In this document: piece after piece, positions 14,761-21,972 of the stretch
How positions within the stretch are numbered: position 1 is the stretch's first letter
Layout of the letters: every line of letters starts with the position of its first letter
DNA from: JBBSTY01 sp038235385
GTDB taxonomy: Bacteria > Actinomycetota > Acidimicrobiia > Acidimicrobiales > Acidimicrobilacustridaceae
Assembly (NCBI GenBank): GCA_038235385.1
Contig: JBBSTY010000019.1
Coordinates: 1 to 37,388, forward strand
Length of the DNA stretch: 37,388 bases
Direction: 5' to 3'
Notes under the pieces: generated by a model
Databases searched by the model: none
What the model was told of the DNA's origin: nothing
The model's input: the letters and a program-made list of their open reading frames with translations, nothing else
Position numbers and translations under genes: made by a program

Positions 14761-15858
14761 TCAGGCGGGGAGCACCACGAGATCGTCGCGGTGGATGACC
14801 CACGACGGGGTGCCGTCGGGGAGGTCGGCCGAGCGCTTCCCGGCCACGTCGGCCGCAGTCGCGGCATCGACGCGCGAGATGCCCTTGGCGAACACGACGC
14901 CGTCGGGGGTGGCGAGCTCCACGGCGTCGTCGGCGGCGAAGCTCCCGGCGACGCTCACGATGCCCGCGGCGAGCAGTGACCGCTGATCGTCGATCAGCGC
15001 CCGTCGGGCACCGTCGTCGACGGTGATCGTGCCGTTCGAACCCACGGCGAAGGCGATCCACAGCTTGCGGGCCGAGAGGCGCCGCTGGTGGGGGTGCACC
15101 ACGGTGCCGACCCCGTGCGTGCCGGCGACCGCGTCGACGAGCACCTGCTCGCGCCCGGCTGCGGCGATGACCGTACGCACCCCGGACCACGCGGCGATCT
15201 TGGCGGCGGCCAGCTTCGACGCCATGCCGCCGCTCCCCCGCACGGTGCCCGCCCCGCCGGCCAGCGATTCGAGGACGTGGTCGATCTCGCGGATCTCCTC
15301 GATCAGCGATGCGTCGGCGTCGACCCGGGGATCGGCGGTCAACAGGCCCGGCGCGTCGGTGAGCAGCACCAGCAGGTCGGCGTCGATGGCGTGGGCCACC
15401 AGTGCGGCGATGCGGTCGTTGTCGCCGAAGCGGATCTCGTCGTCGGCGATGGCGGCGTTCTCGTTGACGACGGGCACGACCCCGAGCTCGATCAGTCGCT
15501 GGAGCGTGCCCCGGGCGTGCAGGTACTGCTGGCGCACCATGAAGTCGAGCGGGGCGAGGAGCACCTGGCCGGCCACCAGGCCGTGACGGCCGAGCTCGTC
15601 GTTGTACACCTGCATGAGGCGGCTCTGGCCGACCGCCGAGACCGCCTGGAGGGTCACGGCGTCGCGGGGGCGTCGGTCGCCGCCGAGCCCGAGCGCGGGC
15701 AGACCGGCGCCGATGGCGCCCGAGCTGACCACCACCACCTGGTGACCGTCGGCGGCGAGCGCGGCCACCTCGGCGCAGAGCTTGGCGATCGCCGGCACGG
15801 CGATCTCGCCCTCGTCGTCGGTGACCGACGACGTGCCGATCTTGACGATGACCCTCAC
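14761..15858 (-). CDS. proB: Glutamate 5-kinase
   Basis: 365 aa from the GTG at 15858. The start was chosen because the kinase fold begins directly with VRVIVKIGTSSVTD; residues upstream in the frame overlap obg and look unlike protein. It phosphorylates glutamate with ATP, the first step of proline synthesis. Visible motifs: SSGAIGAG, VNENAAIADDEIRFGDND with the acidic substrate-binding residues, LLTDAPGLLTADPR and GTVRGSGGMASKLAAA. The C-terminal part (about 275-365, from RLSARKLWIAFA) is the PUA domain found in full-length ProB and linked to feedback control by proline. It lies 31 nt downstream of obg in the same direction, an operon-like arrangement. proA, usually next, is 8.7 kb away. 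Confidence 0.97.
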   Translation of the reverse strand: MRVIVKIGTSSVTDDEGEIAVPAIAKLCAEVAALAADGHQVVVVSSGAIGAGLPALGLGGDRRPRDAVTLQAVSAVGQSRLMQVYNDELGRHGLVAGQVLLAPLDFMVRQQYLHARGTLQRLIELGVVPVVNENAAIADDEIRFGDNDRIAALVAHAIDADLLVLLTDAPGLLTADPRVDADASLIEEIREIDHVLESLAGGAGTVRGSGGMASKLAAAKIAAWSGVRTVIAAAGREQVLVDAVAGTHGVGTVVHPHQRRLSARKLWIAFAVGSNGTITVDDGARRALIDDQRSLLAAGIVSVAGSFAADDAVELATPDGVVFAKGISRVDAATAADVAGKRSADLPDGTPSWVIHRDDLVVLPA

Positions 15859-15889
15859 GCCGCCGGCCCCCACGCCGACCGGCGTCGGT

Positions 15890-17149
15890 TCACGAGCCGA
15901 CCTCGTAGGCGAAGCTGAGCTTGCCGATGCGCACGATGTCGCCCTCGACCACGCCGGCCCGCGCCAGGGCCTTGTCGACGCCCAGACGGCTGAGGCGCTT
16001 GTGGGCCTCGTCGAGCGCGTCGAGGTTGGTGAGATCGGAGAACGCCACCGCCCGTTCGGCCTCGCGTCCGAGCACCCGGTAGCTGGCATCGTCCTCGCGC
16101 TCGATCCGGAAGCCCTCGGCGACGGGGTGGAGCACCACGAACGTGTCCGGTGTGGGGCTGTCGGCGCGAGCGGCCTTCACGTGCTCGGCCATGCGGCCCA
16201 CGAGCGGGCGCAGGTTCTCGCCGGTGACCGCCGAGATGCGCAGCTCGAGCTCGACCTCGGGATCATCGGGGCCGGCGACGTCGGCTCGGGACCCGACGAC
16301 GACGCGGGGTCGGTCGAGCAGCTCGGGCCGGTACGCACCGAGCTCGCCGAGGAGCACCTCGAGCTGCTCGGCGGGCGGCGCCATGGCGTTCTCGGCGAGG
16401 TCGAGCAGGATCACGAGCACGCGCGCCCGCTCGATGTGGCGCAGGAACTGGTGGCCGAGGCCCCGACCCTCGCTGGCGCCCTCGATCACACCGGGGATGT
16501 CGGCCACCACCATCTCGAACGCGCCGGCGGCGCCCTCGTCGAGGCGCACCACCCCGAGGTTGGGCTCGAGCGTGGTGAAGGGGTAGTCGGCGATCTTGGG
16601 CTTGGCCGCCGAGATGCGCGAGATCAGCGTGGACTTGCCGACGTTGGGGTACCCCACGAGCGCGACATCGGCCATGAGCTTGAGCTCGAGGCGCAACCAC
16701 CGCTCCTCGCCGATCTCGCCCTGCTCGGCGAACGACGGCGCCCGACGGCGGTTGGACAGGAACTTGGCGTTGCCGTGACCGCCCCGACCGCCCTCGGCCG
16801 CCAGCCAGCGATCGCCGGCGTGCACCAGATCGGCGAGGAGCGACCCGTCGAAGTCGTAGATGGAGGTGCCCTCGGGCACCGAGACGATCAGATCGGCGCC
16901 GCTGCGACCGTACTTGCCCTTGCCCGACCCGTGCGTGCCGCTCTCGGCCCGACGGTGCGGGTGGTCGCGGAACGCCAGCAGCGATGCGACGTTGTGATCG
17001 GCGACGAGCCAGATGTCGCCGCCCTTGCCGCCATCGCCCCCGTCGGGCCCGCCCTTGGGCACGTGGGCCTCACGTCGGAACGACACGCAGCCCGCGCCGC
17101 CGTCGCCCCCCTGCACGTTGAGGTTGCACTCGTCGACGAAGCCAGACAC
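15890..17149 (-). CDS. obgE: Obg family GTPase
   Basis: 419 aa. The Gly-rich Obg fold (1-157) carries the expected GGDGGAG and GGDGGKGG turns. The G domain (about 159-325) has G1 GYPNVGKST (166-174), switch region FTTLEPNLGV, G3 DIPG (217-220) and G5 SAVTG (306-310). The C-terminal OCT domain spans about 335-415. Obg binds the 50S subunit and links ribosome maturation, ppGpp and cell-cycle control. The odd point is G4: where NKxD is expected the sequence reads S287-R-A-D290, keeping only the Asp. The GTG start at 17149 follows a TACACT box by 6 nt and is probably leaderless. It is followed by proB. Confidence 0.96.
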   Translation of the reverse strand: MSGFVDECNLNVQGGDGGAGCVSFRREAHVPKGGPDGGDGGKGGDIWLVADHNVASLLAFRDHPHRRAESGTHGSGKGKYGRSGADLIVSVPEGTSIYDFDGSLLADLVHAGDRWLAAEGGRGGHGNAKFLSNRRRAPSFAEQGEIGEERWLRLELKLMADVALVGYPNVGKSTLISRISAAKPKIADYPFTTLEPNLGVVRLDEGAAGAFEMVVADIPGVIEGASEGRGLGHQFLRHIERARVLVILLDLAENAMAPPAEQLEVLLGELGAYRPELLDRPRVVVGSRADVAGPDDPEVELELRISAVTGENLRPLVGRMAEHVKAARADSPTPDTFVVLHPVAEGFRIEREDDASYRVLGREAERAVAFSDLTNLDALDEAHKRLSRLGVDKALARAGVVEGDIVRIGKLSFAYEVGS

Positions 17150-17155
17150 CCGACA

Positions 17156-17161
17156 AGTGTA
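17156..17161 (-). promoter_or_regulatory. Predicted -10 box (TACACT) of obg-proB
   Basis: TACACT on the minus strand ends 6 nt before the obg GTG at 17149. The strong hairpin at 17162-17183 abuts it directly on the upstream side. A TTGGGG hexamer lies 19 nt upstream. Confidence 0.5.
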
Positions 17162-17183
17162 GGGGCGGCCCGCAGGCCGCCCC
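17162..17183 (-). terminator. Strong GC hairpin between tadG-like gene and obg
   Basis: GGGGCGGCC (17162-17170) and GGCCGCCCC (17175-17183) are perfect 9-bp arms around a 4-nt loop. It starts 36 nt after the stop of the tadG-like gene, where a terminator of the tad operon is expected. It ends exactly at the obg -10 box. Confidence 0.65.
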
Positions 17184-17219
17184 CAAGTCGTCGTTCGGGT
17201 GTGGCGCCGGGCGCCGTGG

Positions 17220-18938
17220 CTACGCGACGAGGTGGACGGGGTCGCCCAGGATCTTCAGCGACCAGGTGGTGCGGTCGGTGGCGCCGGAGTTGAACTGGTA
17301 ACGGATCCGGTACCACTTGTTGCAGGCCGCAGGGTTGTACGAGGTCGGCAACCGGAACGTGATGACGACGGCCTTGTTGTTGAAGTCGTAGGAGTCCACG
17401 GCGATGCTCGAGACGCCGGTTCCGGAGTCGGACCCCGCTTGCCAGTCGAACGTCTGGTTCGCCCAGGTCCCGCCGCCGCCCGGACCGCCGCACCCTGTCG
17501 GGCGCTTGATCTCGATCAAGGTCGCACCTTCAGCCGGGTCCCAGAGCGTGATCTCGACCTTCTTGCCCGCGTGCTCCGATCCGACCTCGGCGAGGAAGAA
17601 CTCGGGATCACCCGAGGGGGTGGCGAAGACCGACAGGTAGTCCTTGGCGAACACCTTCGGGCACATGGCGTCGAACCGCGAATCGCACAGCGCCGTGTTG
17701 TTGCTGCGGTTGGCGACCACGCTGTACGCGTTGGAGCCGTTGTTCTGCGCCGGGGCGCCGCTGGTGGTGGCCTGCGCCCGCACCCGGAGGATGTAGCGGC
17801 CGGCCGGGGCGCCCGACGGGATGGTGCACATGTTCCACCACCCGTTCGTCGCCGAATCGGTGGCCATCACGGTTCCGCTGCCGGCGAACCCCGACCCGGG
17901 GTTGAAGAGCTTGTTGCGCTCGACGTAGCCGTTGGAGTTGAGTCGGCCATCGAAGGTCTTGGTGCCGTTCACCCCGGCGACGTTGGACGCGCAGCCACCG
18001 ACCGACGCCATCGTCGGGTTGTCCGTGTCGTCGAGCGCGGTGCCGTCGGCCCGATAGAGCGTGAACGTGGTCGGTTGGATCGCCTTGCTGTCGAGGCCAC
18101 CTGGGCACGATTCGCGGGTGCGGTTGTTGCCGGACACGCCACACGAGGGGGTGGCCGACATGTTTCCGTTGAAGATGAGGACCTCGGTGTTGTAGGACCG
18201 TCCGACGGGGAGCTCGATGTAGTGCTCGTAGCTGGTGTTCGAGTACTCGTCATTGACCGTCGTGGCGCAGTTGTTGTTGTCGCCGCCGCTCTTGAACCCG
18301 GCCGCGATCCGGTCGCCCTGCTGCTTATCGGTGCAGTAGCCGCTGATCGCCATCCACATGCCCTCGCGCTGCTGCGGTGTCCCGGCGTACCCGGCGGCGT
18401 TCGAACCCAGGTCGCCGGTGCCGAGGTAGTTCCGGGGGCTTCCCAGGGGCACCGAGAGGTTGAACTCGGCTGCCGCTGATCGCGAGAGGTCCTGGCGGGT
18501 CTGGCCCGACGCCGGGGCGAAGAACACCATGGCGCGGGCGTCGATGGTGACCCGGAGACGGTTCGGCGGGACCTTCTCCACGTTGACCGACACGGTCGAC
18601 CCGTTGACGTTGGTCCCCTGGCCGAATCCGTTCTGCGCCGCAACCTTGAGGGCTTCGTCGCGGTACCGCGTGGGGTTGGTCTTGTCGCCGATCCACACGA
18701 CTCCGGCCAACGCCGCCGCGTCGGCGGTGCGCTGCATCTGGGTGGCCTGCGCGTACCACTGGCCCACGTCGGTGGCGAAGGCGGTGACGATCACGAGCGG
18801 CACGATGAGGAGGCCGACCATGGCCATCACGTAGCCGTCGTCGCGCCGCAGGCGCCGGAACCTCGTTCGGGAGCTCTCGACCCGCCGCGGCCGCGGACGG
18901 GTCCCGAGCGCTGGAGCGTCGTTCTTCGAAGAAGACAT
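17220..18938 (-). CDS. TadG-like secreted protein, large
   Basis: 572 aa from the ATG at 18938; a GTG directly before it (18941) is an equally placed alternative. GAAGGTGG lies upstream as a ribosome-binding site. Residues about 20-60 are the TadG-type start: basic residues, then DDGYVMAMVGLLIVPLVIV (membrane segment), then 'ATDVGQWYAQATQMQRTADAAALAG', the conserved segment of TadG/TadE-like pseudopilin proteins. The remaining 450 residues would be outside the membrane: Asn-, Ser- and Gly-rich, with several Cys (GYC, NNCAT, PSCGVSG, ESCPGG, MCPK). I see no VWA MIDAS motif, although many TadG proteins have one. It follows the upstream tadE-like gene with no gap. Together the three genes may make minor pilins or surface proteins. 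Confidence 0.8.
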   Translation of the reverse strand: MSSSKNDAPALGTRPRPRRVESSRTRFRRLRRDDGYVMAMVGLLIVPLVIVTAFATDVGQWYAQATQMQRTADAAALAGVVWIGDKTNPTRYRDEALKVAAQNGFGQGTNVNGSTVSVNVEKVPPNRLRVTIDARAMVFFAPASGQTRQDLSRSAAAEFNLSVPLGSPRNYLGTGDLGSNAAGYAGTPQQREGMWMAISGYCTDKQQGDRIAAGFKSGGDNNNCATTVNDEYSNTSYEHYIELPVGRSYNTEVLIFNGNMSATPSCGVSGNNRTRESCPGGLDSKAIQPTTFTLYRADGTALDDTDNPTMASVGGCASNVAGVNGTKTFDGRLNSNGYVERNKLFNPGSGFAGSGTVMATDSATNGWWNMCTIPSGAPAGRYILRVRAQATTSGAPAQNNGSNAYSVVANRSNNTALCDSRFDAMCPKVFAKDYLSVFATPSGDPEFFLAEVGSEHAGKKVEITLWDPAEGATLIEIKRPTGCGGPGGGGTWANQTFDWQAGSDSGTGVSSIAVDSYDFNNKAVVITFRLPTSYNPAACNKWYRIRYQFNSGATDRTTWSLKILGDPVHLVA

Positions 18939-18941
18939 CAC

Positions 18942-19577
18942 TCAAACCACCTTCGGTTCGATCTGTGTGACCACGTGATCCGTGAACGTGTACGTGGATC
19001 CCCACGCCTGCGACAGCGGCTCGAAGGTGGCCTGGGCGTACACGCCGACGAAGTCGGGGGGATCGCCCTGATGGACCTTTCGCAACTTCGGGCACCAACG
19101 CGCGTCGTAGTGCGCCGCGTTGCACACCCCGTCGGTGGCGTTGCCGAAGTGCGCGGTGGTGAGGTTGGCCAACTGCACCGGACCGTAGATGTTGCAGTTG
19201 CCGTTGAACCCGGTGACCGTGGAGAGCGGGGCGGTGGTGAGGCACGCTGCGTTGAACGGGTCTCCTGAGGTGTTCGCCCGGTAGATCACGACCTTGGAGA
19301 CGGTGGTGCTCTGCGTGTCGTTCATGGTGGCCATGAACGACTGGAGAGCGAACATGTCGGCGTGGCGGCCATCCTGGGTGCTCGCGACCTGACGGGCGGC
19401 GTTGCCGAGGGCCGAGCTCATGATCCGGGTCTGTCGCCACCCGATGCCGAAGTCGAAGATGCCCAACGCCATGATGGCGAGGAGCGGCAGCACGAGCGCC
19501 GCCTCGACCAGGACAGCACCGTCATCGCCACCCAGTCGCGGGAGGCTGCGTCGGGAATCCACTCGGTGCGGGCTCAC
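18942..19577 (-). CDS. TadE-like pseudopilin protein (second of pair)
   Basis: 211 aa. The basic N-terminus, then GDDGAVLVEAALVLPLLAIMALGIFDFG, comprises the TadE signature: a Glu near the start of the membrane segment. The exterior part has Cys at CLTT, NCNIYG, VCNAA and WCP, and ends in a 'DPPDFVGVYAQA' segment. The same layout (CNVY, WCP, GPPDWIGVY) occurs in the upstream gene, so the two are paralogues. TadE proteins are minor pseudopilins of the Flp/Tad type IVc pilus system. The GTG start (19577-19575) overlaps the stop of the upstream gene (GTGA), with GGAGA 7 nt before it, so translational coupling is likely. Confidence 0.82.
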   Translation of the reverse strand: MSPHRVDSRRSLPRLGGDDGAVLVEAALVLPLLAIMALGIFDFGIGWRQTRIMSSALGNAARQVASTQDGRHADMFALQSFMATMNDTQSTTVSKVVIYRANTSGDPFNAACLTTAPLSTVTGFNGNCNIYGPVQLANLTTAHFGNATDGVCNAAHYDARWCPKLRKVHQGDPPDFVGVYAQATFEPLSQAWGSTYTFTDHVVTQIEPKVV

Positions 19578-20182
19578 GTGAGGGTCTCCGGCTCGATGCG
19601 GGTCACGACGTCGGCGGTGATCGTCCGGGAGTCACCGAACAACCCGCTCACCATCTGGTGGTTCACTTCGATGTACACGCCGATCCAGTCCGGCGGACCG
19701 TTCCCTCTGTCGTTCTGGAGGGCGGTCTTGCGGGAGGTCGGGCACCAGAAGCGGTCCTTGGACATCGAACCGCACTTGAAGGTCGGTGAGGTCACCGGGT
19801 CGTCGAGGTCGGTGGTGAGGTACACGTTGCAGGTCCCGGTGGTGCCGCTGGTGGCCGTCGAGCAACCGATCGGCACCGTCGACTGCGACCCGTTGCCCTT
19901 GTAGACCACGACCCGGGTGATCGTCTCGCGGTTGATCGCGGCGCTCTCGCCGGCGATCGCATGCACGATGGCGTAATCCGCGGTGAGCTCGCTCCCGGCG
20001 ATGCCCGCGGTGCGGACCCCGGCCGACGCGGCGTTGGAGACGCTCAGGTAGTCGAGCATCAATCCACCGCCCTCGAAGATGCCGAGGAACATGAAGAAGA
20101 CAATGGGGCTGATGAATGCAGCCTCCACCAATGCGCTTCCACCGTCTCCGGAGAGACGGCGCGCATCGCCGTGCACGATCAT
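19574..20182 (-). CDS. TadE-like pseudopilin protein (first of pair)
   Basis: 202 aa from the ATG at 20182. I prefer this start to the in-frame ATG at 20254 because GAGAAAGG lies upstream of it and because it leaves a short N-terminus like that of its paralogue. The protein opens MIVHGDARRLSGDGGSA, followed by LVEAAFISPIVFFMFLGIFEGG (membrane segment with the TadE Glu). The exterior domain has Cys in IGCST, TCNVY, KCGS and WCP, and 'GPPDWIGVYIEVNH'. Proteins of this kind are processed by prepilin peptidases and join the Flp/Tad pilus. No tadA, tadB, tadC, tadZ, rcpA/cpaB or flp gene is in the window. It is the first gene of the trio. Confidence 0.8.
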   Translation of the reverse strand: MIVHGDARRLSGDGGSALVEAAFISPIVFFMFLGIFEGGGLMLDYLSVSNAASAGVRTAGIAGSELTADYAIVHAIAGESAAINRETITRVVVYKGNGSQSTVPIGCSTATSGTTGTCNVYLTTDLDDPVTSPTFKCGSMSKDRFWCPTSRKTALQNDRGNGPPDWIGVYIEVNHQMVSGLFGDSRTITADVVTRIEPETLT

Positions 20183-20486
20183 ACGGGCGACCTTTCTCGC
20201 TTTCGTGTGCAGCCTCGGTGCCCGGGACCTGGCGGTCTCTATCCGAATAACCATCCGGCCGGTCAGCTTCCAGGCAAGGCTGCGCCCTGAGGTTCTACCA
20301 CAGGGTTCGCGAAAGCGATAGCCACCTTCTGCGAAATAGGCCGTACGGAGCGCGCGAAGGTTGCCCGCGGACGGTGCTCAGGCCGTCACCGGAACGCGCG
20401 CTTCCTGGTCCCCGACGCCGTATCGGTCCGCGTGCGGCGGCCGGCTGGCGTCGACGGTCTCGCCTGTCGATGACCGACGGGCAGGT
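20183..20486. other. 304-bp intergenic region between rpmA and the tad trio
   Basis: The upstream region of the tadE-like genes and the downstream region of rpmA. No protein-coding or tRNA-like sequence is evident. Just after rpmA an imperfect repeat (GCCTGTCG 20462-20469 / CGACGGGC 20475-20482, one mismatch) could form a weak terminator. Near the middle, TTCGCGAA is a short palindrome. I could not find a convincing -35/-10 pair for the tad trio; a TAGAAC on the minus strand is the best -10 guess. Local GC is lower than in the flanking genes. Confidence 0.5.
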
Positions 20487-20738
20487 TCAGCCGACGATGA
20501 TGTCGACGAGCTTGCGTCCGCGACGGGCGCCGAACTTCACCGAGCCGTCGGCGGTGGCGAAGAGGGTGTCGTCGCTGCCCCGGCCGACGTTGTCGCCGGG
20601 GTGGATGCGCGTGCCGCGCTGGCGCACGATGATCGTGCCCGCGGTGATGACCTCACCGTCGTAGCGCTTGACGCCCAGACGCTGGGCATTGGAATCGCGG
20701 CCGTTGCGGGTGGACCCGCCGCCCTTGGTCTTCGACAT
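20487..20738 (-). CDS. rpmA: 50S ribosomal protein L27
   Basis: 83 aa, standard length. The sequence has the L27 hallmarks: N-terminal SKTKGGGSTRNGRDSNAQRLG, then the GVKRYDGE segment and the IIVRQRGTRIHPGDNVG core. The N-terminal tail reaches the peptidyl-transferase centre of the 50S subunit. It starts directly after Met with no cleavable extension such as the one Firmicutes L27 carries. It lies 6 nt downstream of rplU with GAAGGGA as ribosome-binding site, forming the usual rplU-rpmA pair. obg, normally next, is displaced by the tad trio. Confidence 0.98.
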   Translation of the reverse strand: MSKTKGGGSTRNGRDSNAQRLGVKRYDGEVITAGTIIVRQRGTRIHPGDNVGRGSDDTLFATADGSVKFGARRGRKLVDIIVG

Positions 20739-20744
20739 GGTCGG

Positions 20745-21059
20745 CTATCCCTTCGCGCCCGAGATCGATGTGATCTCGATCGTGGCGTAGTGCTGGCGGT
20801 GACCCCACCGCTTGCGCTGGTTGGACTTGTTCTTGTACCGGAAGCCCGTGATCTTCGGTCCGGCCGCCTCGCCCACGACCCGGGCGGCGACGGTGGAGCC
20901 GTCGAGGTCGGCGGGGGTGGCGAGCACTCGATCACCGTCGACCACGAGGATCGGCGTGAACTGCACCGTCTCGTCGCTCGACGCGAGGCGCTCGACGTCG
21001 AGACGTTGCCCCTCGCTGACCCGGTACTGCTTGCCACCTGTCTTGATCACGGCATACAT
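20745..21059 (-). CDS. rplU: 50S ribosomal protein L21
   Basis: 104 aa, typical length. It begins MYAVIKTGGKQYRV and continues through FTPILVVDGDRV, and KITGFRYKNKSNQRKRWGHR with the conserved basic K-x-K-x-x-x-x-x-x-x-G-H-R-Q segment that binds 23S rRNA. It is the first gene of the rplU-rpmA pair. A TAGCAT hexamer ends 9 nt before the ATG, so the mRNA may have almost no leader. That would leave no room for an RNA-based autoregulatory site such as those described upstream of rplU in some other phyla. Confidence 0.98.
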   Translation of the reverse strand: MYAVIKTGGKQYRVSEGQRLDVERLASSDETVQFTPILVVDGDRVLATPADLDGSTVAARVVGEAAGPKITGFRYKNKSNQRKRWGHRQHYATIEITSISGAKG

Positions 21060-21068
21060 AGGGTGGCA

Positions 21069-21074
21069 ATGCTA
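21069..21074 (-). promoter_or_regulatory. Predicted -10 box (TAGCAT) of rplU-rpmA
   Basis: TAGCAT on the minus strand ends 9 nt before the rplU ATG at 21059. It lies in the 151-bp divergent region shared with the lipoprotein gene at 21211. Confidence 0.4.
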
Positions 21075-21210
21075 GCGACGGTCGGCCGGGGTCGGCCAAT
21101 CGCCCGCAGTGCGTAGTGCTCACATCGCGCACGGGGGCGCCGATCAGACCTGTGCGGAAGCTGCCAGACTCGCAACCTCGCACGAGAGCTCGCCCCGGAA
21201 CAGGACCAGC

Positions 21211-21948
21211 ATGATCGAACGACGTCGTCTCACCCGCCCCACCGCCCTGATCGCACTCGCGATCCTCGCAACCGTCGCGCTCGGTGCGTGTTCGAGCTCG
21301 GGCCCCGACGACGCGACGGTGGACTCGACCGTCGAGTCCACCTCGACCACCGGCGCAGCCGCCACCGGAGGCGTCCCGGTCAGCACCACACCGCGGCCCT
21401 CGTGTGATGCGAACAACCTCAACGCCGCAGCCGCCGGCCCGCTGCCCGGCGCGGCGCTCTCCCAGATCGTGTGCGAACCCTCGTTCGCGGTGGCGACGTG
21501 GTCGACCGGCCCCAACGGGGAGACGGCGGTGCTCTTCGCCCTCCAGGGGGGCGCCTGGGTCTACGTCGGGAGCGGTCCTGCCGAGGGCGACGTGGTGGCC
21601 CTCGCGCCGGCCGAGTTCAGCGCGACGGCCATCCCGTCGTGGCAACGGCTGCGGGTGTCGCTCGCCAACCGTGAAGGCGGTGCCTCCGGGGAGGGCAGGA
21701 CCACCGGCGGCGGCGGTGGCGGTGGCCGTCCGACCTCCACCGTGTACGTCACCGACCCCGACACCGGTGGCACCGAGTCGTGCGTCACGAACGGCGACGG
21801 CCTCATCTGCACGCCGGCACCGGCGCCTCCCGTCACGTCGGACGACCCCGATGCGCCGCCCGCGCCGCCGGTCACCAGCAACTTCTGCCGCTACAACTTC
21901 AACGACACCCGCTGCGTCGACAGCAACCAGCAGTACACCCCTCGCTGA
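21211..21948 (+). CDS. Small lipoprotein of unknown function
   Basis: 245 aa from the ATG at 21211, chosen because AGGA lies 5 nt upstream and because it starts the signal peptide correctly. Basic MIERRRLTRP, a hydrophobic core and lipobox LGAC with Cys27 indicate a lipid-anchored extracellular protein. A Ser/Thr-rich linker follows, then a domain of about 90 residues (65-150: 'CDANNLNAAA', 'IVCEPSFAVATWSTGPNGETAVLF', 'GAWVYVGSGPA') that I cannot assign to a family. The later part has a seven-Gly run, Pro-rich spacers and four Cys (ESCVTNGDGLICT and NFCRYNFNDTRC) that could form two disulfides. It points against its neighbours rplU and rne, breaking an otherwise conserved gene order. Confidence 0.75.
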   Translation: MIERRRLTRPTALIALAILATVALGACSSSGPDDATVDSTVESTSTTGAAATGGVPVSTTPRPSCDANNLNAAAAGPLPGAALSQIVCEPSFAVATWSTGPNGETAVLFALQGGAWVYVGSGPAEGDVVALAPAEFSATAIPSWQRLRVSLANREGGASGEGRTTGGGGGGGRPTSTVYVTDPDTGGTESCVTNGDGLICTPAPAPPVTSDDPDAPPAPPVTSNFCRYNFNDTRCVDSNQQYTPR

Positions 21949-21972
21949 TCCGGGAGCGGCGAACCGGCCCGA

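Noticed and set aside
15782..17293. Long plus-strand open frame opposite obg and proB
   Set aside because: Composition is His/Arg/Gly/Val-rich without motifs, as expected for the antisense of a conserved GC-rich gene.
20183..20486. tRNA or small RNA gene in the rpmA-tad gap
   Set aside because: No cloverleaf with a T-loop (GTTCGAATC-like) or acceptor pairing was found; only short palindromes are present.
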